Of a DNA stretch of 13,900 nt, positions 7,219 to 13,625 are shown piece after piece. Below the pieces are notes generated by a model, which was not told where the DNA came from, did no database searches, and saw only the letters and a list, made by a program, of their open reading frames with translations. Every line of letters begins with the position of its first letter. The first letter of the stretch is position 1. Source of the stretch: Dehalococcoidales bacterium (GTDB lineage: Bacteria; Chloroflexota; Dehalococcoidia; Dehalococcoidales; UBA5760); NCBI GenBank assembly GCA_028717305.1, contig JAQUOC010000028.1, forward strand, positions 1 through 13,900. The letters run 5' to 3'. The position numbers and the translations under genes are program-made.

Positions 7219-7235
7219 TCGAGACCGGGGGTACC
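7207..7235. repeat. Inverted repeat GGTACCC-N15-GGGTACC, possible operator
   Basis: Seven-base arms at 7207-7213 and 7229-7235 are perfect inverted copies. Their centres are about 22 bases apart, near two helical turns. The left arm falls in the spacer and -35 of the pab promoter; the right arm lies about 30 bases upstream of the prfA -10. The position suits a regulator of one or both divergent units, but each arm contains the self-complementary GGTACC, so chance is not excluded. Confidence 0.3.
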
Positions 7236-7264
7236 TTACCTGCTTAAAGCACTGGCCGGGGCTG

Positions 7265-7273
7265 TGCTATAAT
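7265..7273 (+). promoter_or_regulatory. Predicted extended -10 promoter of the prfA unit
   Basis: TGCTATAAT is a perfect extended -10 element (TGn-TATAAT). The -35 region is weak, with TTAAAG at 7244-7249 and an 18-base spacer the best fit. Transcription would begin near 7280, downstream of the in-frame TTG at 7275, which supports ATG 7296 as the prfA start and leaves a leader of about 16 bases. Confidence 0.6.
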
Positions 7274-7295
7274 ATTGCACGAGGTAATTCGAATT

Positions 7296-8366
7296 ATGCT
7301 GGAGCGTTTGGAGCAGATAGAGCGCCGTTATCAGGAGCTGACCGAGCAGATGGCTGAGCCTCAAATAGCCTCTAATGTAAAGCGGTTGCAGACACTGGCT
7401 CAGGAGAGGGCTGGCGTTGAGGAACTGGTGGCTAAGTATCGGGATTATAAGGCGACTGCTGGTTCCCTGGTGGAGACCAGGGCAATGCTGAATGGCGAAC
7501 TTGATGAGGAGATGAGATCTCTGGTCAAGCAGGAGATAGGGAGTCTTGAAGCAAAGCTGGAGAGTATCCTTACCGGGTTGAAGACAGCCCTTGTCCCCCG
7601 GGATGTCAGTGACGAAAAGAATGTCATTATGGAAATTCGGGCGGGGGCTGGCGGCGATGAAGCCGCCCTGTTTGTTGCTGATCTTTTTCGTATGTACAGC
7701 CGCTATGCTCAATCTAAGGGATGGTCGATAGACATTATTAACAGTAATGAGAGTGAGCGGGGTGGCTTCAAGGAAATCATATTCGAGGTAAAGGGCGTTG
7801 GTGCTTTCAGCCGGCTTAAATACGAGAGGGGAGTGCATCGGGTGCAGCGAGTGCCTGTCACCGAATCGTCAGGGCGAATTCATACCTCGACGGTTACCTT
7901 GGCCGTGCTGCCTGAGGCGAGCGAGGTAGAGGTGTCAATCAATCCTAATGACCTGAAGGTTGACTTCTACCGCAGTGGGGGGGCCGGTGGTCAGAATGTG
8001 AATAAGGTAGCTACTGCCGTACGCATTACCCACCTGCCGTCCGGTATCGTAATTATCTGTCAGGACGAGCGTTCGCAGTTGCAGAACAGGAATAGGGCCA
8101 TGGCGGTACTTCGTGCCCGCCTGCTGGATATCGAGCAGCAGAAACAGGAAGAGGCGATAACCGAGCAGCGCCGCTCCCAGGTAGGCACCGGCGGCCGGGC
8201 AGAAAAGATCAGGACCTATAACTTCCCTCAGGACCGCGTTTCCGACCATCGTATCGGTTTAACCCTCCGTAGTCTACCCCGGATTATGGAAGGAGATCTG
8301 GACAAGCTTATCGACACGCTGGCTGCCGACGATCAGGCGAGGCTGTTGGAAGAGCAGGTGATATGA
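7296..8366 (+). CDS. prfA: Peptide chain release factor 1
   Basis: RF1 reads UAA and UAG in the ribosomal A site and triggers release of the finished protein. The 356 residues match the family length. The N-terminal half is a coiled-coil-rich domain 1, followed by IMEIRAGAGGDEAALF (111-126). The codon-recognition tripeptide PVT is at 187-189; the P-x-T form belongs to RF1, whereas RF2 has SPF. The peptidyl-hydrolysis loop GGAGGQNVNKV carries GGQ at 231-233. The frame is open from TTG 7275, but ATG 7296 is preferred: GAGG lies 11 bases upstream, the protein then begins MLERLEQI as in the family, and the TTG is upstream of the predicted transcription start. The stop overlaps the prmC start (ATGA), so the factor and its modifying enzyme are translationally coupled. 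Confidence 0.96.
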   Translation: MLERLEQIERRYQELTEQMAEPQIASNVKRLQTLAQERAGVEELVAKYRDYKATAGSLVETRAMLNGELDEEMRSLVKQEIGSLEAKLESILTGLKTALVPRDVSDEKNVIMEIRAGAGGDEAALFVADLFRMYSRYAQSKGWSIDIINSNESERGGFKEIIFEVKGVGAFSRLKYERGVHRVQRVPVTESSGRIHTSTVTLAVLPEASEVEVSINPNDLKVDFYRSGGAGGQNVNKVATAVRITHLPSGIVIICQDERSQLQNRNRAMAVLRARLLDIEQQKQEEAITEQRRSQVGTGGRAEKIRTYNFPQDRVSDHRIGLTLRSLPRIMEGDLDKLIDTLAADDQARLLEEQVI

Positions 8367-9244
8367 CGGTAAGAGAGGCTCTCGCTCGTGCCCAAAAAGC
8401 CTTTGTCATTGGCAAAGTCGAGGATGCCCGTTTGGAATCCGAGTTGCTGTTGAGGCATGCGTTAAGAATAGACCGGGTTCAGTTATATCAGGAGCCGGAG
8501 CGCAGATTGGCTTCCCGTGAGGCAGCCAGTTTCTGGAGACTGGTTGAGCGTCGCCTTGGCGGTGAGCCTACCGCCTATATTACGGGGTGCCGCGAGTTTT
8601 ATGGGTTGAGCTTCTCTGTCGATAGCAATGTCTTGATTCCCCGTCCGGAAAGCGAGTTGCTGGTGGATACGGCTCTTCGGATTGTGCGCCGATGTCCGGT
8701 TGTGAGCGTGGCTGAAATCGGCACCGGTTGCGGTGCTATTGCCATCATTCTTGCGCTGAACCTACCCGAAGTCAGAATATATGCTACTGACATTTCGGCT
8801 CCTGCTCTCAAGATGGCCCGGCTTAACTGCCGGAGCCACGGAGTGGCGGATAGAATATGTCTTCTGGCCGGTGATATGCTTGACCCTTTACCCGGACCTG
8901 TTGACCTTATCGTGGCTAATCTTCCCTATGTGCCGCAACGAGAGGTCTACCGGCTGGGTCTGGCGGATTTCGAACCGCTGCTGGCGCTCGATGGGGGCTG
9001 CGACGGGTTGGAAGAGATAGGCCGGTTGTGTCGCGACGTAGGTGATAGGCTCCATCCCGGGGGTTTCCTGCTTATGGAGATAGGGCTGGGACAGGGCAGA
9101 GCGGTCACCGCTCTGCTGCGCCGCCTCTTCCCCTCCGCCGGGATAGAGGTATTCCCGGATCTGGCTGGTATCGACCGGATGGTGGTGCTGTCCCTTGACC
9201 CGGTTGGGAGTAGTAATAGTAGGGAGATGCAGAGAGTAGCCTGA
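8363..9244 (+). CDS. prmC: Release factor glutamine N5-methyltransferase
   Basis: PrmC uses S-adenosylmethionine to methylate the Gln of the GGQ motif in release factors, including the RF1 made by the preceding gene. The 293 residues show the helical N-terminal substrate domain (1-75, ending GGEPTAYITG), the linker FYGLSFSVDSNVLIPRPESE with the family motif IPRPE (92-96), the SAM-binding loop EIGTGCGAIAI (118-128) and the acidic strand end ATDIS (141-145). The catalytic (N)PPY motif appears as NLPY (186-189), with Leu for the first Pro; the Asn that contacts the Gln side chain and the Tyr are kept. The final residues (SSNSREMQRVA) are an unconserved-looking tail. The ATG overlaps the prfA stop by four bases (ATGA), leaving no doubt about the start. 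Confidence 0.95.
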   Translation: MTVREALARAQKAFVIGKVEDARLESELLLRHALRIDRVQLYQEPERRLASREAASFWRLVERRLGGEPTAYITGCREFYGLSFSVDSNVLIPRPESELLVDTALRIVRRCPVVSVAEIGTGCGAIAIILALNLPEVRIYATDISAPALKMARLNCRSHGVADRICLLAGDMLDPLPGPVDLIVANLPYVPQREVYRLGLADFEPLLALDGGCDGLEEIGRLCRDVGDRLHPGGFLLMEIGLGQGRAVTALLRRLFPSAGIEVFPDLAGIDRMVVLSLDPVGSSNSREMQRVA

Positions 9245-9257
9245 GGAGTGTGAAATC

Positions 9258-9905
9258 ATGGCAAACGAGGCATTGTTGGCGGAGGCAAAGCAGTCAATTA
9301 TTGACTACGATAAGGATAAGGCTGAGGAAGTTGCCCGTAAGGCGCTGGCGGCTGGGATGAATCCCAATGAGGTGATAACGGAGGGCTTTGTTCCCGGGAT
9401 AACTGAGGTTGGCGATCTCTTTGACCGGGGGCAGTTGTTCCTGCCCGAGTTGATGCTGGCGGCTGAGGCGATGAAGGCGGCTTCGGCAATATGCGTGGAG
9501 GCACTGCCGGCAACGGAGATTAAGGTAGCCAAGAAGGTAGTCATCGGGACGGTGGAAGGGGATATCCATGATATCGGGAAATCGATAGTGGTCTCCTTCT
9601 TATTGGCCAACGGTTTTGAGGTATATGATATGGGTAGGGATGTGCCCATCGCCGAATTTGTTCGAAAGGCCCGGGAGGTAAAGGCCGATGTAGTCGGTAG
9701 CAGTGCGCTGCTGACCACTACCATGCAGAAACAGATGGTGCTTGAGGAAGAGCTGAAAAAGGCCGGTATTCGAGATAAGATCAAGACTATCGTCGGCGGG
9801 GCACCCTGTAGCGAGCAGTGGGCGAAGCGGATAGGGGCTGATGCTTATGCGGAAAGCGCTGTCGACGGGTTGAATAAGATAAAGGAACTGACCGGTTTGG
9901 CTTAA
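9258..9905 (+). CDS. Methyltransferase cognate corrinoid protein (MtbC/MttC/MtgC-like)
   Basis: This small B12-carrying shuttle protein of 215 residues accepts and donates a methyl group on cobalt. The helical cap domain (1-85) has the pattern GMNPNEVITEGFVPGITEVGD and ELMLAAEAM. The Rossmann B12-binding domain (92-213) carries EGDIHDIGK with the lower axial ligand His104 in the DxHxxG motif, then SALLTTTM (149-156) and VGGAP (179-183). All marks of an active cobamide binder are present. Family members serve methylamine, methanol, glycine betaine or methoxyaromatic demethylation systems, each with its own MT1; none is in this window, so the methyl donor is unknown. The start ATG has GAGGAG nine bases upstream and lies 13 bases after prmC, so cotranscription with prfA-prmC is likely. 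The pterin-dependent methyltransferase that follows is the natural partner. Confidence 0.93.
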   Translation: MANEALLAEAKQSIIDYDKDKAEEVARKALAAGMNPNEVITEGFVPGITEVGDLFDRGQLFLPELMLAAEAMKAASAICVEALPATEIKVAKKVVIGTVEGDIHDIGKSIVVSFLLANGFEVYDMGRDVPIAEFVRKAREVKADVVGSSALLTTTMQKQMVLEEELKKAGIRDKIKTIVGGAPCSEQWAKRIGADAYAESAVDGLNKIKELTGLA

Positions 9906-9967
9906 TAAGCTGGAAGACGGATTGTGCCGGCAGTGTAGCATTCTGACTTTGAGGGTATGGAAAGGGG

Positions 9968-10777
9968 GTGACTGAAATACTAGTAGTCGGAGAATTGATT
10001 AACTCGACACGGAAGGCGGTTAAGGCAGCGCTTGAAGCTAAGGATGCGTCTGTCATCAGGCGTCTTGCCCGGGAGCAGGTAGAGGCAGGCGCGGATATTA
10101 TTGATGTTAATACCGCTACCAGTATGGAGCACGAAGTTGATGATATGAAATGGGTTATCGGGCTCATCCATGATGAGGTGGGTAACGTGCGCCTATCTAT
10201 TGACAGTCCCAGTGCCGAGGCGATGGCATCCGGGTTGGAGCTTTGTCAGGGACGCCCTCTGATCAACTCCATTAATAATGATCCCAGAGGACGGGCCTTC
10301 ATTGATATCGTTAAGCGCTTTGATGGTGACATTATAGGACTGCCTATGGGGGGAAAGGTAGGGGTGCCCAGGACGGTTGAGGAGCGTCTCGATGAAGTAG
10401 ACATAATGCTATCCACTCTGGATGATGCCGGTGTGGATCCCTCCCGTTTGTATATTGACTCCATAGTGATGACTATCGGCAGTAATCAGGAGCAGGGGCG
10501 TATTGTGATTGAGAGCGTCCGGGAGATTAAGAAGCGCTACGGAAGCCGGGGAGTAAAGACATCGGTAGGGCTGTCCAATATCTCCTTCGGCTTACCTCGC
10601 CGTAGCTTGATTAACCAGGCTTTCCTGGCCATGCTTCTTGAGGCGGGACTGGATATGGCCCTGATTGACCCTAGGGATGTCGGGATGATCAGTACTATGC
10701 GTGCTGCGGAAGCGATAGTGGGGACTGATGCTGGCTGTCTCAGGTACATCAAACACGTAAGGAAGCTCGCCGGATAG
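9968..10777 (+). CDS. Methyltetrahydrofolate:corrinoid protein methyltransferase (AcsE/MtgA-like, pterin-binding TIM barrel)
   Basis: The 269-residue protein belongs to the pterin-binding (DHPS-like) family that moves a methyl group between 5-methyl-tetrahydrofolate and a corrinoid protein. It has VVGELINSTRK at the start (6-16; usually IIGERINGTR), GADIIDVNTA (41-50), LSIDS with D79, LINSINN with N100, YIDS with D164 and GLSNISFGLP with N204. These acids and asparagines sit where AcsE of Moorella has its folate-binding D75, N96 and D160 and catalytic N199. With the corrinoid protein just upstream it would form the second half-reaction of a methyl-transfer pathway, feeding tetrahydrofolate or drawing from it. 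The start is GTG 9968. The overlapping ATG 9957 hits a stop after four codons, and the GGAAAGG just before the GTG sits unusually close, so the start is likely but not certain. The 82 bases to the convergent EF-G gene show no canonical terminator. Confidence 0.9.
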   Translation: MTEILVVGELINSTRKAVKAALEAKDASVIRRLAREQVEAGADIIDVNTATSMEHEVDDMKWVIGLIHDEVGNVRLSIDSPSAEAMASGLELCQGRPLINSINNDPRGRAFIDIVKRFDGDIIGLPMGGKVGVPRTVEERLDEVDIMLSTLDDAGVDPSRLYIDSIVMTIGSNQEQGRIVIESVREIKKRYGSRGVKTSVGLSNISFGLPRRSLINQAFLAMLLEAGLDMALIDPRDVGMISTMRAAEAIVGTDAGCLRYIKHVRKLAG

Positions 10778-10859
10778 AGGTAGCGGCTCCTGTAAATTTA
10801 ATGATGTACCGCCGGTGGTTAGGACATCCTATTAAGCGGGCAGCGATCGGGAGGCATTT

Positions 10860-12923
10860 CTAGCTCTTCTCTGCTTGCCTTGCGGCAACTATCCTCTGGG
10901 TAATCTGAGCAGGTGCCTCTTCATAGTGGCTGAATTCTACAGTATAGCTGCCCCGGCCCTGAGTTACCGACTTTAGGTCTATGGCATAGCGCAGAATCTC
11001 GGCCAGGGGTGCCTGAGCCTCAATAACATTCATTCCTGACTCCGGGTTCATACCCAGCACCCGTGCCCGTTTGCCGTTAAGGTCGCTGATAATATCGCCG
11101 GTGAATTCCTCAGGTACCCTAACCTTGACGTTTACTATCGGTTCGAGGAGAATAGGCTGTCCCTGGGTCAGACCCTTCTTTACTGCTTGCGCCCCGGCAA
11201 TTTTGAAGCATATGTCTGAAGAATCGACCGGATGAAAGCTGCCGTCATAGAGTATCGTTCTTACGTCCACTACCGGATAGCGGGCTAGCCCGCCTTCAAT
11301 CATCGCTTCGTGGACCCCCTTCTCTACCGAGGGGATGTAGTTTTTGGGAATAGTACCGCCGACTATTCTGTCAACGAACTCACAACCGCTGCCGCGGGGC
11401 AGGGGCTCCAGCTCAAGAAGGACATGTCCGTACTGTCCATGTCCCCCGGTCTGTTTTTTATGTTTGTACTCAGCTTTGGCCGTTATCGTAATGGTCTCTT
11501 TATAAGGGACCTTTGGTGTCGCCATCTCCACACTGACCCCGAATTTACGCAGCATTCTATCAGCAGCTACGGCAAGCTGAGTCTCCCCGAGGCCGGAGAG
11601 GATGGTCTCGTTGGTGTCGTTATCCCTGCTTACGCGCAGGGTGAGGTCTTCTTCGGTAAGCCTGGCCAGGGCTGTACCCAGCTTGTCGACATCAGCCTTG
11701 GTTTTGGGGTGTACCGCCTCGCTGAAGATAGGCTTCGGGAAGGGAACATGAGCGATTCTCAGCGGCTTGTCCCGGCTGCCCAGGGTATCGCCGGTGCTGG
11801 TGATACTCAATTTGGCTACCCCGCCGATGTCTCCGGCCCCGACCCGGGGTACCGCCTCCTGGTTCTTGCCTCTTAAGATAAACAGCTGGCCGATGCGCTC
11901 TATCTCGTTACGTGTTACGTTCCATACCTGGGAGTTGCTGTCAATAGCACCGTGATAGACCCGGAAGTAGGTAAGCTTGCCCACGTAGGGGTCGGCACTG
12001 GTCTTAAACACCAGGGTGGCCAGCGGGGGGTCCTGTCCGGGCTTGATCTTCTCCACCTCGGAACCGGAGTCATCGACGATAGCTACTTCCTGCTCTTCGG
12101 GTGAGGGCAGATAGTGATATATGGCGTCGAGCAGGGGGGCAGTACCAATGTTTTGTAGTGCGGAGCCGGCCAGAATGGGTACAACCTGCCCGGTCCTGGT
12201 CGCCTTGCGCAGGCTATCGGTTAGCTCTTCCAGGCTGATCTCTTCACCGCCGAGGTACTTCTCAATAAGACGGTCGTCTACTTCGGCTACGGCCTCGATT
12301 AGTTTCTCCCGGAAGGAGGCCGCTTGAGCATTTACTGAGGGGGGTATCTCTCCCTCCTCCCCTTTAGAACCGAGGTGGGCTTTCATTGTCATCAGATCGA
12401 CCGTTCCCTGAAAATCACTCTGGGCGCCTATCGGTAAGCGTATCGGGACACACTTGGCGCCGAACTTTGCCTGAATCTGTTCTACAGTATGATAGAAGTC
12501 AGCGTTCTCCCGGTCCATCTTATTGACGAAGATCAGCCGGGCTAAGCCGGCTTCCTCACCATAGTCCCAGACCTGTTCTGTACCGACCTCGACGCCGGAG
12601 GCGGCACAGACCACGATTACCGCTCCCTCGCTGACCCGGATGGCTGCTTTGACTTCGCCGACAAAATCGGTGTAACCGGGGGTATCGATGAGGTTGATCT
12701 TGGTATCCTGCCACTCGCAGGGGAGCAGGGTCAGGTTAAGGCTTATCTTACGTTTCGCCTCATCCGGGTCATAGTCTGAGGTAGTGGTCCCGTCATCAAC
12801 CTTACCCAGTCGGTTAGTGACGCCGATCGTGAACAAAATCGCCTCTGATAGCGACGTCTTGCCGGCGCCGCAATGGGACAGCAGGGAAAGGTTACGTATA
12901 TTTCCTGGCGTATACTGCTTCAT
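10860..12923 (-). CDS. Elongation factor G-like protein, EF-G-2 type translational GTPase
   Basis: This encodes 687 residues with all five EF-G domains. The P-loop is SHCGAGKTSLSEA (16-28), not the AHIDAGKT of canonical EF-G. Switch II is DTPGYTDF (80-87), with Tyr at position 84 where EF-G has the catalytic His. The guanine-specificity motifs are NKMD (134-137) and GSAL (253-256). Domain IV keeps the loops GGHGQYGHV (493-501) and DGSFHPVDSSD (560-570), including the tip His564 that enters the decoding site in canonical EF-G. Domain V ends with RGSYTVEFSHYEEAP. This pattern, including the Tyr in switch II, is that of the EF-G-2 subfamily known from Thermus, so it is a paralogue and the main fusA is probably elsewhere. 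Its exact role is unclear; ribosome binding is likely. The ATG at 12923 has AAGGAG 13 bases upstream, a long spacing. It lies 62 bases behind the small unknown gene, probably in one transcript. Confidence 0.92.
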   Translation of the reverse strand: MKQYTPGNIRNLSLLSHCGAGKTSLSEAILFTIGVTNRLGKVDDGTTTSDYDPDEAKRKISLNLTLLPCEWQDTKINLIDTPGYTDFVGEVKAAIRVSEGAVIVVCAASGVEVGTEQVWDYGEEAGLARLIFVNKMDRENADFYHTVEQIQAKFGAKCVPIRLPIGAQSDFQGTVDLMTMKAHLGSKGEEGEIPPSVNAQAASFREKLIEAVAEVDDRLIEKYLGGEEISLEELTDSLRKATRTGQVVPILAGSALQNIGTAPLLDAIYHYLPSPEEQEVAIVDDSGSEVEKIKPGQDPPLATLVFKTSADPYVGKLTYFRVYHGAIDSNSQVWNVTRNEIERIGQLFILRGKNQEAVPRVGAGDIGGVAKLSITSTGDTLGSRDKPLRIAHVPFPKPIFSEAVHPKTKADVDKLGTALARLTEEDLTLRVSRDNDTNETILSGLGETQLAVAADRMLRKFGVSVEMATPKVPYKETITITAKAEYKHKKQTGGHGQYGHVLLELEPLPRGSGCEFVDRIVGGTIPKNYIPSVEKGVHEAMIEGGLARYPVVDVRTILYDGSFHPVDSSDICFKIAGAQAVKKGLTQGQPILLEPIVNVKVRVPEEFTGDIISDLNGKRARVLGMNPESGMNVIEAQAPLAEILRYAIDLKSVTQGRGSYTVEFSHYEEAPAQITQRIVAARQAEKS

Positions 12924-12985
12924 CTGGTTAACGGTTCTCCTTCAGTTTGCTCTATCCTGCCGCAGCCCAGTCTGTTCCGCACTAC

Positions 12986-13342
12986 TCAGGAATCAGGGTG
13001 GGTCACTTCATATGAGGTGAAAACAAAATCCAGGTCCTTCTGTAGATTGGAGAGCTTTTCCAGCGGAAAAAGCTCCTCATCGACGTTAATTATTACTCTG
13101 GTCTCGCCTTTGGCCGAGCCCACGATATGTACCCTGAGACACTCTTTGCCTTTCTTACCGGCTTCGTCCGGCACCTTGAAGGCCAGGTTGCCCCGGGAAA
13201 TGAATGAAGATGAGTCACCGGCGATAGGGTATGTCTCCAGTTTGGTCTCTGATAAGGTTACCCCCTGCTTAAGGGCGAAGTCCCTTACCTCATCATAGAG
13301 CAACTCGGGGTTTACGCTCTGGTAGGTCTTCCTGATTTCCAT
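12986..13342 (-). CDS. Uncharacterised 118-residue protein upstream of the EF-G-like gene
   Basis: I do not recognise this protein. It is soluble and mixed in character: an N-terminal amphipathic part (NPELLYDEVRDFALKQG), then alternating strand-like stretches (SSFISRGNLAFKV, ECLRVHIVGSAK, ETRVIINVDEEL) and a C-terminal helix (LEKLSNLQKDLDFVF). No signal peptide, membrane segment or cysteine cluster is visible. The alternation and helix ends suggest a small alpha/beta domain, possibly binding a ligand or partner; that is inference only. The frame could begin at TTG 13357 or ATG 13354, but ATG 13342 has GAGGAG four bases before it and is preferred. A near-consensus promoter sits just upstream, and the EF-G-like gene follows after 62 bases, so a shared transcript is likely. 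Confidence 0.75.
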   Translation of the reverse strand: MEIRKTYQSVNPELLYDEVRDFALKQGVTLSETKLETYPIAGDSSSFISRGNLAFKVPDEAGKKGKECLRVHIVGSAKGETRVIINVDEELFPLEKLSNLQKDLDFVFTSYEVTHPDS

Positions 13343-13389
13343 TTGTCTCCTCATCAACCAGGGGTTTACTGTCCGGCTGTTAATTCACC

Positions 13390-13418
13390 ATTATACTGCA
13401 TCGACCTTCCCGTATCAA
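13390..13418 (-). promoter_or_regulatory. Predicted promoter for the unknown gene and EF-G-like gene
   Basis: On the minus strand TTGATA (13418-13413), a 17-base spacer and a perfect TATAAT (13395-13390) form one of the best sigma-70-type promoters in the window. Transcription would start near 13383, about 40 bases before ATG 13342. The direct-repeat box begins 33 bases upstream of the -35. Confidence 0.7.
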
Positions 13419-13450
13419 CACTACCTCGTTTTGGGAGCTGCCACCGCAGA

Positions 13451-13490
13451 TGTTTAGAAAATGTTTAGCCTCTCAGTTGTAAAATGTCAG
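13451..13490. promoter_or_regulatory. Direct-repeat box with 11-base period (response-regulator-type site), copy 2
   Basis: TGTTTAG-AAAA-TGTTTAG (13451-13468) is a perfect direct repeat with an 11-base period. It continues in looser form as CCTC-TCAGTTG-TAAA-ATGTCAG to 13490. Sixteen bases (13453-13468) are identical to 2111-2126. The form is that of tandem half-sites for PhoB/OmpR-family regulators. It lies between two divergent promoters, 33 bases from the minus-strand -35 and 44 bases from the plus-strand extended -10, so either unit could be the target. Confidence 0.5.
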
Positions 13491-13533
13491 GAAGCTGCTG
13501 GAGGCTTTCTGTGGAAATAGGATTGACAGCCCG

Positions 13534-13542
13534 TGATATAAT
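13534..13542 (+). promoter_or_regulatory. Predicted extended -10 promoter of the lipoprotein gene
   Basis: TGATATAAT is a perfect extended -10 element. The nearby TTGACA (13523-13528) is only 8 bases away and cannot pair with it; the region at the proper -35 distance (GAAATA, 13514-13519) is poor. An extended -10 with no -35 is typical of activator-dependent promoters, which fits the repeat box upstream. The leader would be about 75 bases. Confidence 0.5.
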
Positions 13543-13625
13543 AGATGTCAAAATAAACTGGACCATTTTCTTTTGAGTGGTTGCGGATAAGCGTAATCGG
13601 GAGAAAATGGCTGCGGGAGGGAGAA

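Noticed and set aside
7236..7838. Minus-strand frame of 200 codons opposite prfA
   Set aside because: It is a shadow of prfA, whose GGQ and PVT motifs prove the plus-strand frame.
10778..10859. Search for a bidirectional terminator between the methyltransferase and the EF-G-like gene
   Set aside because: Only very short inverted repeats (such as TAGGA-CA-TCCTA) are present, without a usable loop or T run.
13523..13542. TTGACA plus TATAAT as a standard promoter
   Set aside because: The two elements are only 8 bases apart, too close to act together; the -10 is better read as an extended -10.
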